Below are positions 1 to 11,524 of a stretch of 40,000 nucleotides of DNA, one piece after another. The stretch comes from Stramonita haemastoma (lineage: Eukaryota; Mollusca; Gastropoda; Neogastropoda; Muricidae): positions 19,102,369-19,142,368 of the forward strand of contig CM060320.1 of NCBI GenBank assembly GCA_030674155.1, read 5' to 3'. Position 1 is the first letter of the stretch, and every line of letters starts with the position of its first letter. The notes beneath the pieces were generated by a model. That model had not been told where the DNA came from, ran no database searches, and saw only the letters and a program-made list of their open reading frames with translations. The translations under genes and the position numbers were made by a program.

Positions 1-545
1 GACCAAAGCATGTACGTTATCACTTGATGTTCATCTGACCAAAGCATTACATTAACAGTTGATGTTCATCTGACCAAAGCATGTACGTTATCACTTGATG
101 TTCATCTGACCAAAGCATTACATTAACAGTTGATGTTCATCTGACCAAAGCATGTACGTTATCACTTGATGTTCATCTGACCAAAACATTACATTAACAG
201 TTGATGTTCATCTAACCAAAGCATTACATTAACAGTTGATGTTCATCTGACCAAAACATTACATTAACAGTTGATGTTCATCTGACCAAAGCATTACATT
301 AACAGTTGATGTTCATCTGACCAAAACATTACATTAACAGTTGATGTTCATCTGACCAAAGCATTACATTAACAGTTGATGTTCATCTGACCAAAGCATG
401 TGAACCGTTGATGTTCATCTGACCAAAGCATGTTAACCGTTGATGTTAATCTGACCAAAGCATGTTAACCGTTGATGTTCATCTGACCAAATGACATCAA
501 CAGTTGAAGTTCCAAATGACGTCAACAGTTGCTGTTGATATGGCC
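1..545. repeat. Satellite of 32-36 bp units
   Basis: Tandem units reading GACCAAAGCATTACATTAAC followed by AGTTGATGTTCATCT alternate with a variant containing GTACGTTATCACTTG. Units shorten to 32 bp after 390 and decay near 545. The array is cut by the window start. A perfect CRE palindrome TGACGTCA occurs at 517-524 in the transition to the next array. Confidence 0.9.
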
Positions 546-574
546 AGAGCACGTCATTAACTGATCACAGAACA

Positions 575-1027
575 GTTGAGACCTACGTCAAACAGTTTAT
601 ACTCACATCAAAGAGATATTCAGACCTACGTCAAACAGTTTATACTCACATCAAAGAGATATTCAGACCTACGTCAAACAGTTTATACTCACATCAAAGA
701 GATATTCAGACCTACGTCAAACAGTTATTCATACTCACATCAAAGAGATATTCAGACCTACGTCAAGCAGTTATTCATACTTACATCAAAGAGGTATTCA
801 GACCAACATCAAACAGTTATTCAGACCAACATCAAACCGTTATTCAGACCTACGTCAAACAGTCATTCAGGCCAACGTCAAACAGTCATTCAGACCTAGG
901 TCAAACAGTTATTCAGACCGACTGCGTCAAACAGTCATTCAGGCCTACGTCAAACAGTCATTCAGGCCTACGTCAAACAGTTATTCAGACCGACTGCGTC
1001 AAACAGTTATTCAGACCTACGTCAACA
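575..1027. repeat. Satellite of 22-43 bp units with CTACGTCAAACAG
   Basis: The first five units are about 43 bp (CAGACCTACGTCAAACAGTT plus a CACATCAAAGAGATATT part). Later units shrink to about 22 bp (ATTCAGACCTACGTCAAACAG). It appears related to the end of the preceding satellite through the shared CGTCAACAG core. It contains an open frame that is a by-product of the repeat. Confidence 0.9.
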
Positions 1028-1080
1028 GAGCTTGACGCTTTGGGAAACAAGTGTGAGTGGTAGCCATTAAGACAGAATGT

Positions 1081-1290
1081 GTTTTTTTCTCTGTGAAAGC
1101 TGACCTTTTTTTTTCGAAATAGTTTTGTCAGAGATCAAACAACCCTCTCGCTGCCGTCGGTTCTTTTTCGTGCGCTACATAGTCGCAGCATACGGTATCT
1201 CACTGTTTTGCCTCATTCGAAAAACTAGCACGCAGACTACCATTCATGATTTGATGTAAGGGAGGAAAAGTCAGGGATTTAGACTGCGAT
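1081..1290 (-). mobile_element. SINE family C, degraded copy
   Basis: Shares with 5,341-5,634 the order: T-run, AGxxTTTTGxCAGxGA, CAACCCTCT, GGTTCTTTT, CTCATxCGAAAxACTAGCACxCAGAC and a GATTTGAA piece. Heavily diverged, and the tRNA-like head is mostly lost. Confidence 0.55.
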
Positions 1291-1331
1291 TTGAAAACAG
1301 ATTGAGTATCATACCCCATCCTTTACAGGCT

Positions 1332-1450
1332 GAAAGCTGTTCCAAATTCAAATTTAAATTCAAAATACTTTATTATCTCTAAAACAGAGAAATTCCGGTG
1401 GGTTACAAGCCATACATATAAACAATAATTACACAAAGATAACATCAATA
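1332..1450. repeat. Dispersed-repeat-like tail
   Basis: The AAATTCAAAATACTTTATTA start resembles the TTTATT-containing ends seen at 14.3 and 22.3 kb, but the bodies differ. Probably the tail of a retroelement. 1,450-1,617 has no recognisable feature. Confidence 0.3.
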
Positions 1451-1617
1451 TAGCTTAACACAGGTTCTGAATATGGGCATATACCCATTACAGCTCGAAG
1501 AGCACCCACAAGTCGGCAACACCTCAGCCAGCCACAACCTCACCCAAGTAAAATCACAAACATTCGTATGGGAACCAGTATGCCCACGCATCCACACATA
1601 CACACTCACACATGGCT

Positions 1618-1619
1618 CA

Positions 1620-1705
<86 letters not shown>

Positions 1706-1747
1706 GCGCGCGCGCGCGCACGCACACACACACACACACACACACAA
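1618..1747. repeat. (CA)n with internal (CG)n
   Basis: A dinucleotide CA run interrupted by a (CG)6-like tract at about 1,705-1,720. The alternating purine-pyrimidine sequence is Z-DNA-prone. The His/Thr and Cys/Val frames here are not genes. Confidence 0.95.
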
Positions 1748-1916
1748 ATATTTTTAAAGAAACTTTCACACACATGCGCACGCATTTTAAGACAAACCAA
1801 ATTGTTATAGCATATTTATGATAAGACAGATATCAATTAAATGTGCACACTATTCTATTAAGATATTGAACGAAGTTTAAAATGTTAAAAAAGGCGAAAT
1901 GATGGAAACAACGGGT

Positions 1917-2132
1917 AAGCATGCAGGCAGGCAGGCAGGCAGGCAGGCAGAGGGAGGGAGGCAGGCAGGCAGAGGGAGGCAGGCAGGCAGAGGGAGGCAG
2001 GCAGGCAGGCAGAGGGAGGCAGGCAGGCAGGCAGAGGGAGGCAGGCAGGCAGGCAGAGGGAGGCAGGCAGGCAGAGACAGGCAGGCAGGCAGGTAGGCAG
2101 GCAGAGGGAGGCAGGCAGGCAGGTAAGGGCAG
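1917..2132. repeat. (GGCA)n array with AGAGGGA interruptions
   Basis: GGCA/GCAG tetramers are broken regularly by GAGGGA, giving a higher-order unit near 23 bp. 2,133-2,400 shows nothing identifiable. Confidence 0.9.
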
Positions 2133-2455
2133 CAGAAACAGGTGTCTGTGGTGGACACCGCTGTGGTGGCAAAGGGCTGGTCATCTGTGTCTCCCTTATA
2201 ATCCCGGCTCCTCAACCTGTTTCTGCCTCCCGGATAAAATCCTGAAAGAAGCGATGTATGCCGGAAAGGCAGAGGCTTTGCAAGTGTAGCCAACAGTGTC
2301 ATTTATTTTGTAAGAGACATGAAGGTGGAGAAGGGAGGGGTGGGGTCCTTCCTCTATGGACTCAGCTGAGGTCCTGCTAAACACTTGACTTAAACTGACT
2401 GCTCCATAAGTGTTTGAGGACGTGTTGGAGCACGGAACTGAATTTTTTCCAAAAG

Positions 2456-2590
2456 CATGTCGTGGGCAGCTTCAAGCTGGCGGAGTCCATCCCTCCCCAG
2501 GTGGAAGTGTGCATGCTGGGCATCATCCGGTCAGCCATCACTGGTCGAAGCCAGGCCTACGACCCAAGCTGCACAGCAGGGTCTCTACCG
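2456..2590 (+). CDS. Candidate isolated exon, unknown protein
   Basis: A 135-bp segment (45 codons) between TTTTTTCCAAAAG| and CTACCG|GTGGGT, phase 0 to phase 0. It encodes HVVGSFKLAESIPPQVEVCM followed by LGIIRSAITGRSQAYDPSC and a short tail. Residue composition looks like a folded protein and is unlike the surrounding low-complexity DNA. The acceptor is weak, no partner exon was found within the window, and I do not recognise the family. It may be an exon of a plus-strand gene extending to the left, a pseudogene piece, or chance. Confidence 0.3.
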
Positions 2591-3255
2591 GTGGGTGGCC
2601 TCAAGACGGATGAGTAGTGCTAGTTTTGCTGGTTTGAACAGTGCAGTGTCTGAGGAGGGCGGGTAGAGTGGCATGGGGGTATTATCACTGGAGCCACACC
2701 ACACCACACCGCTGAATCAGTCAGAAACAGAATAGAGGAAACCAAAATAAGCAATACAGTTGTTGGTAAAGACAGGAAGCGTACTGTGTTTGTTGAGAGT
2801 GGGGAGAGATTGGGCAAGGGGGAGGGGGGGAGGGGTTGCCCAGTTGGCTGAAAAATGCCTGCGGGTTTAACAGCAGTGAACTGGCCAGTGACCTCCACGT
2901 GGTAAAATAAAATACCTCCTTTCTTTGTTAGGAGTCTTTTGAACACGGCACTGAAGCGCTATTCGCCAAATTCCTCTATTTAGACAATTATTACTTTTGA
3001 CGTCAAAGTCTGGGTCTCTGCAAGTGTTTCCCCTGTCCATTCAGCCTTACTGTCTGCCTGCCAGGTTTTTGTGTTTTGTTTTGCTTTGTTTAATTCATAA
3101 CCTTTTTATATCGTTCCTTTGGCTACCGCTTCGAGGTTCACCAATGTCACATTTTGATTATGCGGCCGTTTTTTGCTTCCATCGTGAAGGCACGTGCATT
3201 TTATTTTTGCCTAAAACTTCGTCTTCCTCCCAGGACATTTACCTGGAGAAAAATC

Positions 3256-3905
3256 CACATGGATCTCCACATGAATGTCCATATGGATGTTCACATGGAT
3301 GTTCATATGGATGTTCACATGGATGATCACATGGATGTTCATATGGATGTTCACATAGATGTTTTCATATATATTTTATATGGATGTCCTTTAAGATGTT
3401 CATATGGATGTCCACATACATGTTTACATATACGTTCACATTGGATGTTCACATGGTTGTTCAAATGGATGCTCACATGGATGATTATATGGATGTTTAC
3501 ATACCTGTCCACATAGATGTTCACACAGCTGTCCACATGGGTGTCCACGTAGACGTTTTCATATATGTTCATATGGATGTTCTTTTAGATGTCCATATGG
3601 ATGTCCACATACATGTTTATATATACGTTAATATTGGATGTTCACATATATGCCCACATAGATGTCCACATAGATGTACACAGAGATGTTCACGTAGGTG
3701 TTCACATTGATGTTCATATGGTTGTTGATATGGATGTCAACATGATGTTAATACGGATGTTGATATGGGTGTTTATATGGATGTTTATGTGGATGTTAAT
3801 ATGGATGTCAACATGGATGTTCATATGGATGCTTACGTGGGTGTTCATATAGATGTTCACATGGGTGTTCGTAATTATGGATGTTGACATGGACCTACAC
3901 ATTAA
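3256..3905. repeat. 12-bp minisatellite (ATGGATGTTCAC type)
   Basis: About 50 imperfect copies of CATGGATGTTCA/CATATGGATGTT, degrading in the middle. The unit is a multiple of three, so open frames of Met-Asp-Val-His appear. No start-to-stop gene logic is seen. 2,660-3,250 holds no feature I can support. Confidence 0.9.
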
Positions 3906-3924
3906 TTAATAATTAATTAATACA

Positions 3925-3975
3925 TGGAATTTGTATAGCGCTATCTCTTTGTAAAGACAAATCAAAGCGCTTGCA
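3925..3975. repeat. Dispersed ~50-bp AGCGCT repeat, copy 1
   Basis: TGGAATTTGTATAGCGCTAT followed by a GTAAAxACAAATCAAAGCGCTTG end is repeated at 20,148-20,198. It is bounded by AATTAATT runs. Probably the tail of an unidentified SINE. Confidence 0.6.
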
Positions 3976-4065
3976 TTTGACCTACAGAGCCACAGATCAT
4001 GCTGCCACCAGGCGCAAAGATCCCCAACTCCAACTCCCCGATTTTTCTTCAGGGATGGTGTCTAA

Positions 4066-4205
4066 ACACGACACCTGTGTGCATGCTGGTTTGTTATAAT
4101 TTTGTCATCTGCTCCTACCGGCACACGATGGCCTACTCTTCCGAAAGGTGGAGCGGGGTTTTAACGTGTGCGCAAGATGTTCTGCGTGCATTCGCACACT
4201 TGATA
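4066..4205 (-). mobile_element. SINE family A, truncated copy
   Basis: Carries the complement of the family A body, with CGGCACACGATGGCCTACTC and GTTTTAACGTGTGCGCAAGATG, and ends abruptly in the GTTCGCACAC part. No head. Confidence 0.8.
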
Positions 4206-4237
4206 GTTCGCACATTGCTGATAGTTCGACGCTCTTG

Positions 4238-4540
4238 TGGTGTGTGATGTGATGTGGTTAGTATGTGTGGCGTTAATATCTTATGATGTGGATAATATCT
4301 GACGTTTACTATCTTGTGATGTTGGTAGTGTATGTGGTGTTTAGTATTTTGTGATGTGGGTTGTGTATGCGGCGTTAATATCTTGCGATGTGGATAGTGT
4401 ATGTGGCATTCAATGTCTTGTGGTGTGGATAGTGCCTGTGGCGTTAAGTATCCCGTGATGTGGATAGAGTAAGTGGCACTTGGTATCTTGTAATGTGGAC
4501 AGTGTATATATGTGACGTTGATATCTTGCGATACACTTCC
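4238..4540. repeat. Degenerate ~40-bp tandem repeat
   Basis: About eight units of the pattern GTGTATGTGGCGTTAATATC plus TTGTGATGTGGATA, diverged by substitutions and small indels. Confidence 0.75.
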
Positions 4541-4693
4541 CTTTCATATCCTGGATTCTTCTTTTTGGCTCCGCTGCTCTTTGAACTCTTGGCAAAAAAT
4601 GCCCATGGGTCAAACTGGACAGGGTAAGTTCTGACTCCTGCACCGTCACCGGCAGGTGCAAAGGGTGAGAATGAGCCAGAAAGACAAGACAGC

Positions 4694-4697
<4 letters not shown>

Positions 4698-4728
<31 letters not shown>
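4698..4728. repeat. (GA)n
   Basis: Short GA dinucleotide run. The remaining sequence from 4,541 to 5,059 shows nothing recognisable. Confidence 0.9.
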
Positions 4729-4729
<1 letters not shown>

Positions 4730-5059
4730 CTGGACTTTCTTGATTACTTCTGCATCTTGCCTGCTTGATTTACCGCTGTCGCTTTCCCCTTCCGTCACGA
4801 TTTTGCCGCTGTGATGTGGATGTGGATGTGGAGTGGGGGAGATGAGTGAGAATGGTAGCAGACGTAAGCATCAGGAAACATGTGACGCTGAGAAATAGAG
4901 AGCTGAGCTTGGCTTTCCCTTGGACACAGACAGGTCTGAAGACAGCAGGTACAGTTACTGTTACTGCCACACCTTCTGGTTTTGGCTACACACCGGTATT
5001 AATTTTGACTACTTTTCCTTCTGTTTTCATATATCACTCTAGCATTCGCACTGGCTACA

Positions 5060-5240
5060 GTACAGTTTCCAGCTGTAAATTGGCACCTGCCCTCTTTAGG
5101 GTCAGGGAAGGTAAACCAGCGAGGGAGAGGAGATGGGCGCCGCCCTCAATATGCTGGCCCCTAGAGAAGCTGAGGTCTCTGACGCCTCGCTCCCCTACGA
5201 TCACTCAGGTTATGGAACACCTTTACCTTTAACTTTACTT
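5060..5240 (+). mobile_element. SINE family B, 5'-truncated copy
   Basis: Body only: CAGCTGTAAATTGGCACCTG, CCCTCTTTAGGGTCAGGGAA, GAAGCTGAGGTCTCTGACGC, then the end TTATGGAACACCTTTACCTT. Same body as 9,978-10,262, 16,139-16,399 and 33,833-34,125. Confidence 0.85.
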
Positions 5241-5340
5241 TCACTCACGGCAGATTTCTTTGCGTGAAATTCGGGCTGCCCTCCCCGAGGAGAGCACGTC
5301 GCCACAAGAGTAGTGCCACCCATTAGTTGTTTTTTTTCTA

Positions 5341-5464
5341 TTCCTGTCTGCAGTTGTATTTGTTTCCTTATCCGAGTGGCTTTTTTCTACAGAATTTTGC
5401 CAGGAACAACCCTCTTCTTACCGTAGGTTCTTTTACGTGTGCTAAAAATTTTGTGTAACACATG

Positions 5465-5495
<31 letters not shown>

Positions 5496-5634
5496 TAGCA
5501 CTCAGACCACCGCTCATAATCTAAATGATGGGGGAAAGTTTCGGGTCCATGCGGGATTCAAACCTCCGCCCCACTTCCGACCTGGACTTTTCGCTTTCTA
5601 TGCAGGCGCGTTACCTCTAGACCACCGACCCACT
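5341..5634 (-). mobile_element. SINE family C, best copy, tRNA-like head
   Basis: On the minus strand the element begins with an A-box-like GTGGTCTAGAGGTAAC (5,610-5,626) and a B box GGTTTGAATCCC (5,553-5,564). The body with AGTGCTAGTCTTTCGG and CCTACGGTAAGAAGAGGG follows. Pol III promoter spacing is tRNA-like. Other copies: 1,081-1,290 and 39,240-39,480. Confidence 0.8.
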
Positions 5635-5760
5635 GTTGTTATTGTTATTGTTGTTGTTGTTGTTGTTTGTTGTAGTAGTAGTATAGTAGAGTAGTAGTAG
5701 TAAGTAGTAGTTCGTAGTCGTAGTAGTATAGTAGTAGTAGTAGTTGTAGTAGAAGTAGTA

Positions 5761-5819
<59 letters not shown>

Positions 5820-5857
5820 TCATCATTATTATTATTATTGTTCCTGTTGTTGTTGCT

Positions 5858-5924
<67 letters not shown>

Positions 5925-5998
5925 CCATCATCATCATCATCTTCATCGTCGTCGTCGTCGTCTTCGTCGTCTCGTCTCGTCATTATCCTCATCATCAT
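5635..5998. repeat. Trinucleotide block (GTT, GTA, ATC)
   Basis: Successive expansions of GTT, GTA and ATC/CGT trinucleotides give long homopolymeric-residue frames that are not genes. Confidence 0.95.
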
Positions 5999-6665
5999 GC
6001 GGTGCGGTGTAGTGTAGTGTAGTGTAGTGTAGTGTAGTGTAGTGTAGTGTAGTGTAGTGTAGTGTAGTGTAGTGTAGTGCAGTGCAGTGCAGTGCAGTGC
6101 AGTGCAGTGCAGTGCAGTGCTGTGCAGTGTAGTGTAGTGCAGTGCAGTGCAGTGCAGTGCTGTGCTGTGCTGTACTGTGCTGTAGTGTAGTGTAGTGTAG
6201 TGTAGTGTAGTGTAGTGTAGTGTAGTGTAGTGTAATGTAGTGTAATGTAGTGTAATGTAGTGTAATGTAGTGTAATGTAGTGCGTAGCGGTGTGGTGCGG
6301 TGCGGTGCAGTACTGTGTGTGTGTGGTGTGGTGTGGTGTGGTGAAGTGTAGTGTAGTGTAGTCTGATGTTATGTAGTGCAGTGCAGTGTAGTGTAGTGCA
6401 GTGTAGTGTAGTGTAGTGTAGTGTAGTGTAGTGTAGTGTAGTGTAGTGTAGTGTAGTGTAGTGTAGTGTAGTTCAGTGTAGTGCAGTGCGGTGCAGTGTA
6501 GTGCAGTGTAGTTCAATGTAGTGCAGTGCAGTGCAGTGCAATACAGTGTAGTGCAGTGTAGTTCAATGTGGTGCAGTGCAGTGCAGTGCGATGTAGGTCA
6601 GCAATGCAGTGCAGAGTAGTGCAGTCCAAAGCAGTGTAGATCAGCAATGTAGTGCAGTGCAAGTA
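5999..6665. repeat. Pentanucleotide expansion (GTGTA)n/(GTGCA)n
   Basis: More than 120 pentamers, with domains of GTGTA alternating with GTGCA and some GTGTAATGTA decamers. The same pentamer recurs at 11,311-11,440. 6,666-7,117 contains no feature I can name. Confidence 0.95.
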
Positions 6666-7114
6666 TTGTAGGGGGATATTCATATTGATCAGTACAGTGT
6701 GCCTCTTCAAAAGCTACTAAAAAAAAAAACCCAGTAACATTTGACCCCCAAAATCTGTTTAATGAAACTTCCAGCAGAGCAATGTCTCACCTGTTCTGTC
6801 ATGAACAATGTCATTTGTATGTATTCTCCTTTATGAACAAGGACAGATGAATAAGAATAAAATTCTACCTTAAAAACTTGGTAGCCAAACAACACAACAT
6901 GTACTGCAATCCATCTCGCTAATCGAGGCACTCTGAAAGAAATCTGGCCTGACCTCCCACCTCAGTGGCCAAGAAACTCTACAACTTAGAGATTCTTTGG
7001 CATATTGCTGCCTTCCTTAAACACAACTGTACATCTGACGAACTCCACAAAAACAGATAAATCTAATTCTCAATTTTCTCTCTTTTTCAGGGCAAAGACA
7101 CCAGAACGAAGCAA

Positions 7115-7735
<621 letters not shown>

Positions 7736-7861
7736 AAGAGGAAGGCAATAGCCAAAATCAAGAGTTTGGCTAAGCAGTGAAGGCAGGATGGCCTGTTTAG
7801 CAATCCTCTTGGTGTGTGCTTTGCTACACTACCCCATCACCGCCATCCTCGTCTGAGTACC

Positions 7862-7918
7862 AACACCACACAACACCACACACACACACACAACACACAC
7901 ACACACACACACACACAA

Positions 7919-7960
<42 letters not shown>

Positions 7961-8057
7961 CACACACACACACACACAACACACACACACACACACCACA
8001 CACAACACACATACACAGACACCACACACACCACACACACACACCCACACACAAACA

Positions 8058-8155
<98 letters not shown>

Positions 8156-8166
8156 CACACACACAT
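7862..8166. repeat. Interrupted (CA)n
   Basis: CA dinucleotide run with CAA and CCA interruptions over 300 bp. 8,167-8,439 has no identifiable feature. Confidence 0.95.
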
Positions 8167-8439
8167 TATAATTATAGGAGAAGTTCGCATTCAGCTGAGT
8201 TGAAGGTGGTTGTTGATTGTGAGATCGAGCGTGATTGGCAACCAGCTTCAAGTTGCTGTGTGTGGCCGCCATCTTGATGCCGCCAGGATGCTCTAGGTGT
8301 AGACGACGTGGCTACGAAAATCACCTCTGGCCTGTGACCGTCATCCACCCACCTACCCATTCACCTTTCCTTTCTCCCTGTAGCCTACCAGTGTGGATGG
8401 AGGATGAGACTGCACACTGTCTGGTGTTGAAGGAAGCAG

Positions 8440-9660
8440 CTGAGATTGTGAGGTCAGTGTTTCTGATGTTAAGGATACAGCTGAGATTGTCAGGTCAGTG
8501 TTTTGTATGTTAAAGGAAGCAGCTGAGTGTCAGGTCAGTGTTTTGTAATGTTAAGAAGAAGCTGAATTGTCAGTCATGTTTTGTAATGTTAAAGGATACA
8601 GCTGAGATTGTCAGGTCAGTGTTTCTGATGTTAAGGAAGCAACTGAGATTGTCATCAGCGTTTCTGATGTTAAAGGAAACAGCTGAGATTGTCAGGTCAG
8701 TGTTTTGTAATGTTAAAGGAAACAATTGTGAGTCAGTGTTTGTAATGTTAAGAAACAGCTGAGATGTGAGGTCAGTGTTTGTAATGTTAAAGGAACAATT
8801 GTGGTCGTGTTTGTATGTTAAAGGAAACAGTCAGATTGTGACGTCAGTGTTTGTAATGTTAAAGGAAACAGCTGAGATTGTCAGGTCAGTGTTTTGTAAT
8901 GTTAAAGGATACAGCTGAGATTGTCAGATCATGTTTTCTGATGTTAAAGGAAGCAACTGAGATTGTCAGGTCAGCGTTTTCTGATGTTAAAGGAAACAGC
9001 TGAGATTGTCAGGTCAGTGTTTTGTAATGTTAAAGGAAACAATTGTGAGGTCAGTGTTTTGTAATGTTAAAGGAAACAGCTGAGATTGTGAGGTCAGTGT
9101 TTTGTAATGTTAAAGGAAACAATTGTGAGGTCAGTGTTTTGTAATGTTAAAGGAAACAGCTGAGATTGTCAGGTCAGTGTTTTGTAATGTTAAAGGAAAC
9201 AGCTGAGATTGTGAGGTCAGTGTTTTGTAATGTTAAAGGAAAAAATTTTGAGGTCAGTGTTTTGTAATGTTAAAGGAAACAGCTGAGATTGTCAGGTCAG
9301 TGTTTTGTAATGTTAAAGGAAACAGCTGAGATTGTCAGGTCAGTGTTTTGTAATGTTAAAGGAAACAGCTGAGATTGTCAGTCAGTGTTTTGTAATGTTA
9401 AAGGAAACAGCTGAGATTGTAGGTCAGTGTTTTGTAATGTTAAAGGAAACAGCTGAGATTGTCAGGTCAGTGTTTTTGTAATGTTAAAGGATAACAGCTG
9501 AGGTTGTCAGGTCAGTGTTTTCTGGTGTTAAAGAAGCAGCTGAGATTGGAAGGTCAGTATTTTCTGATGGTAAAGAACAGCTTAGATTGTGATGTAAATA
9601 TTCTAAAGGAAACAGCCTAAATTGTGATGTAAATGTTCTACAGGAAACAGCTTAGATTGT
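8440..9660. repeat. 43-bp tandem array with an E-box in each unit
   Basis: About 27 copies of GTGTTTTGTAATGTTAAAGG followed by AAACAGCTGAGATTGTCAGGTCA. Shortened units lacking the CAGCTGAGATTG part (AAACAATTGTGAGGTCA) are interspersed. Units at 8,520-8,860 show many one- or two-base deletions, mostly in doublets and short runs. Confidence 0.95.
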
Positions 9661-9717
9661 AAGGTCTGTTGTCTGCCAACATGACGGTTGGATAGGTTTG
9701 CCTGGCTGGTTGATGGG

Positions 9718-9761
9718 TTGGCTTGATTGGGTGGTTGATTGATTGATTTATTGATTGATTC

Positions 9762-9792
<31 letters not shown>

Positions 9793-9812
9793 GATTGATT
9801 GGTTTGTTGGTT
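9718..9812. repeat. (GATT)n
   Basis: GATT tetranucleotide run with TGGT variants on the edges. Confidence 0.9.
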
Positions 9813-9977
9813 GCTGTCCCACCCCCTGTTGATTATACTGTGTCCTAAAGCACAAAGAGAAGCAGATGTACACACTTCCGTGTCTTAATGCACAGGTCTG
9901 TGTGAGAGATCATTTCAGACCTCTGTCTTTGATGCTTTCTGGAGAGGGGGAACTTTGCAAGCTTCAGGTCACTGCTC

Positions 9978-10262
9978 GGATAAGGTAAACGTGTCCCATA
10001 ACCTATGTGGTCGTAGCGAAGCGAGGCATCAGAGACCTCAGCTTCTCTAAGGCAAAGCCCATCTCCTCTCCCTCGCTGCTTTACCTTCCCTGACCCTAAA
10101 GAGGGCAGGTACCCATTTACAGCTGGGTGAACTGGGGGACTGTGCTGAAACCAAGGCACACAAACAGTCACCCATCCACATGGTAACCATGCTCGATGCT
10201 CCTTTAGCTTAACCTCAGCTTGGGGAAAGCGAGTGTTCAGACCACTGAACTATTCCGTTTCT
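9978..10262 (-). mobile_element. SINE family B, nearly full-length copy
   Basis: Read on the minus strand: GGAATAGTTCAGTGGTCTGA (tRNA A-box-like), CCCCAAGCTGAGGTTAAGC, CATGGTTACCATGTGGATGG and GTGACTG (5S box-C-like). The body CAGCTGTAAATGGGTACCTG to the CATAGGTTATGGGACA end follows. Confidence 0.85.
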
Positions 10263-10348
10263 AGTGCCCCGGATACTTTGCCTGAAAAGATAGTGCAATG
10301 CTCCCGTCAATTTCAATTAATGCAAAATAATCTGAGATCATTGATGGA

Positions 10349-10372
10349 CTTCCCCCCCCCCCCCCCCCCCCA
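10349..10372. repeat. Poly(C) run
   Basis: About 20 consecutive C residues, an unusually long C homopolymer. 10,263-10,348 and 10,373-10,850 hold nothing I can support. Confidence 0.85.
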
Positions 10373-10848
10373 AGTATATAACTCTGAAAAAGATTGTTTC
10401 TCAAAATTTTTGCATTAAGAAACCCATCTTAATGTACAAGAAAATATGTAATTTGGAAAAACTTTTTAAGATACATGATTCATGTGTGGACTGTTCTCAG
10501 TTTGCTTTAGAGCACAACATTAATGTCAATGTTAGATCATTTCCAAAAAATGGTAATACAAACCATTTCCCTTAAGTTCCAATCCAGACCCTGACCATGC
10601 CGAGGCCGTGTCTTTCTACACACAGGGTCGACCTTCAAATTGCCTGTTGCCGTGAAGGCTGTGTCTGACGATAGAAGGAAGGAAAGAGGGACTGTACTGC
10701 TGCAGAACCATTGCAGCAGACGAGCCATGGAGCAGCAGCTTCAGGGGATGATGCACTAGGGCAGCCAGCCTTCCTTCACTTCCCTGCACAGAGCCATGCC
10801 CTATTCATCGGGAAATTCACTTGGGAAAGACACAGTCGCCTTAGACAT

Positions 10849-10851
<3 letters not shown>

Positions 10852-10909
<58 letters not shown>

Positions 10910-10953
10910 ATATGGATGGATGGATGGATGGATGATAGATAGATAGGATAGAT

Positions 10954-11032
<79 letters not shown>

Positions 11033-11034
11033 GG
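10852..11034. repeat. (TA)n/(GGAT)n/(GATA)n/(GATT)n compound microsatellite
   Basis: About 27 TA dinucleotides are followed by GGAT, GATA and GATT tetramers in order, as if one run mutated stepwise into the next. Confidence 0.95.
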
Positions 11035-11067
11035 TAGACTGTTCGTTGTATTGTAATGTGATGTGGT

Positions 11068-11310
11068 GTAGTGCCGACTCCACTCCCCTCAAAAGTCCTT
11101 GGATGTGACTATAAAGCGAGGTCCCGTGTGCAAACACGCGCAGAACATCTTGCGCACACGTTAAAACCCGTTCCGCTTTTCAGAAGAGTAGGCCATTGTG
11201 TGCCGGTGGGAATGGATGACAAAATTGACAAAACTGCATACACATGGGGTCTAGATGTACAAAAAAGCATGAGTGCTTATTCCATTATCTTCGAAATAAA
11301 ATAATAGATA
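11068..11310 (+). mobile_element. SINE family A, headless copy
   Basis: Body from TGCCGACTCCACTCCCCTCA through CGCAGAACATCTTGCGCACA and GGCCATTGTGTGCCGGTGGG to the tail CCATTATCTTCGAAATAAAA. The tRNA-like head is missing. Confidence 0.85.
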
Positions 11311-11440
11311 GTGTAGTGTAGTGTAGTGTAGTGTAGTGTAGTGTAGTGTAGTGTAGTGTAGTGTAGTGGGAGTGTAGTTGGGGTGTAGTGGGGTGTAGTG
11401 GGTGTAGTGGGGTGTGGTGGGGTGTGGTGTGGTGTAGTGT
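11311..11440. repeat. (GTGTA)n then (GGGTGTAGTG) repeats
   Basis: A pentamer run directly continues the A tail of the preceding SINE, consistent with a microsatellite grown from a retroposon tail. Confidence 0.9.
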
Positions 11441-11524
11441 CACCTCAGGCTTATAGTGGTCAGACTGTTTCCCAATAACAGATGATTACATAAAAAAAAG
11501 TGGCAATGGGGGATTACTCCTATC

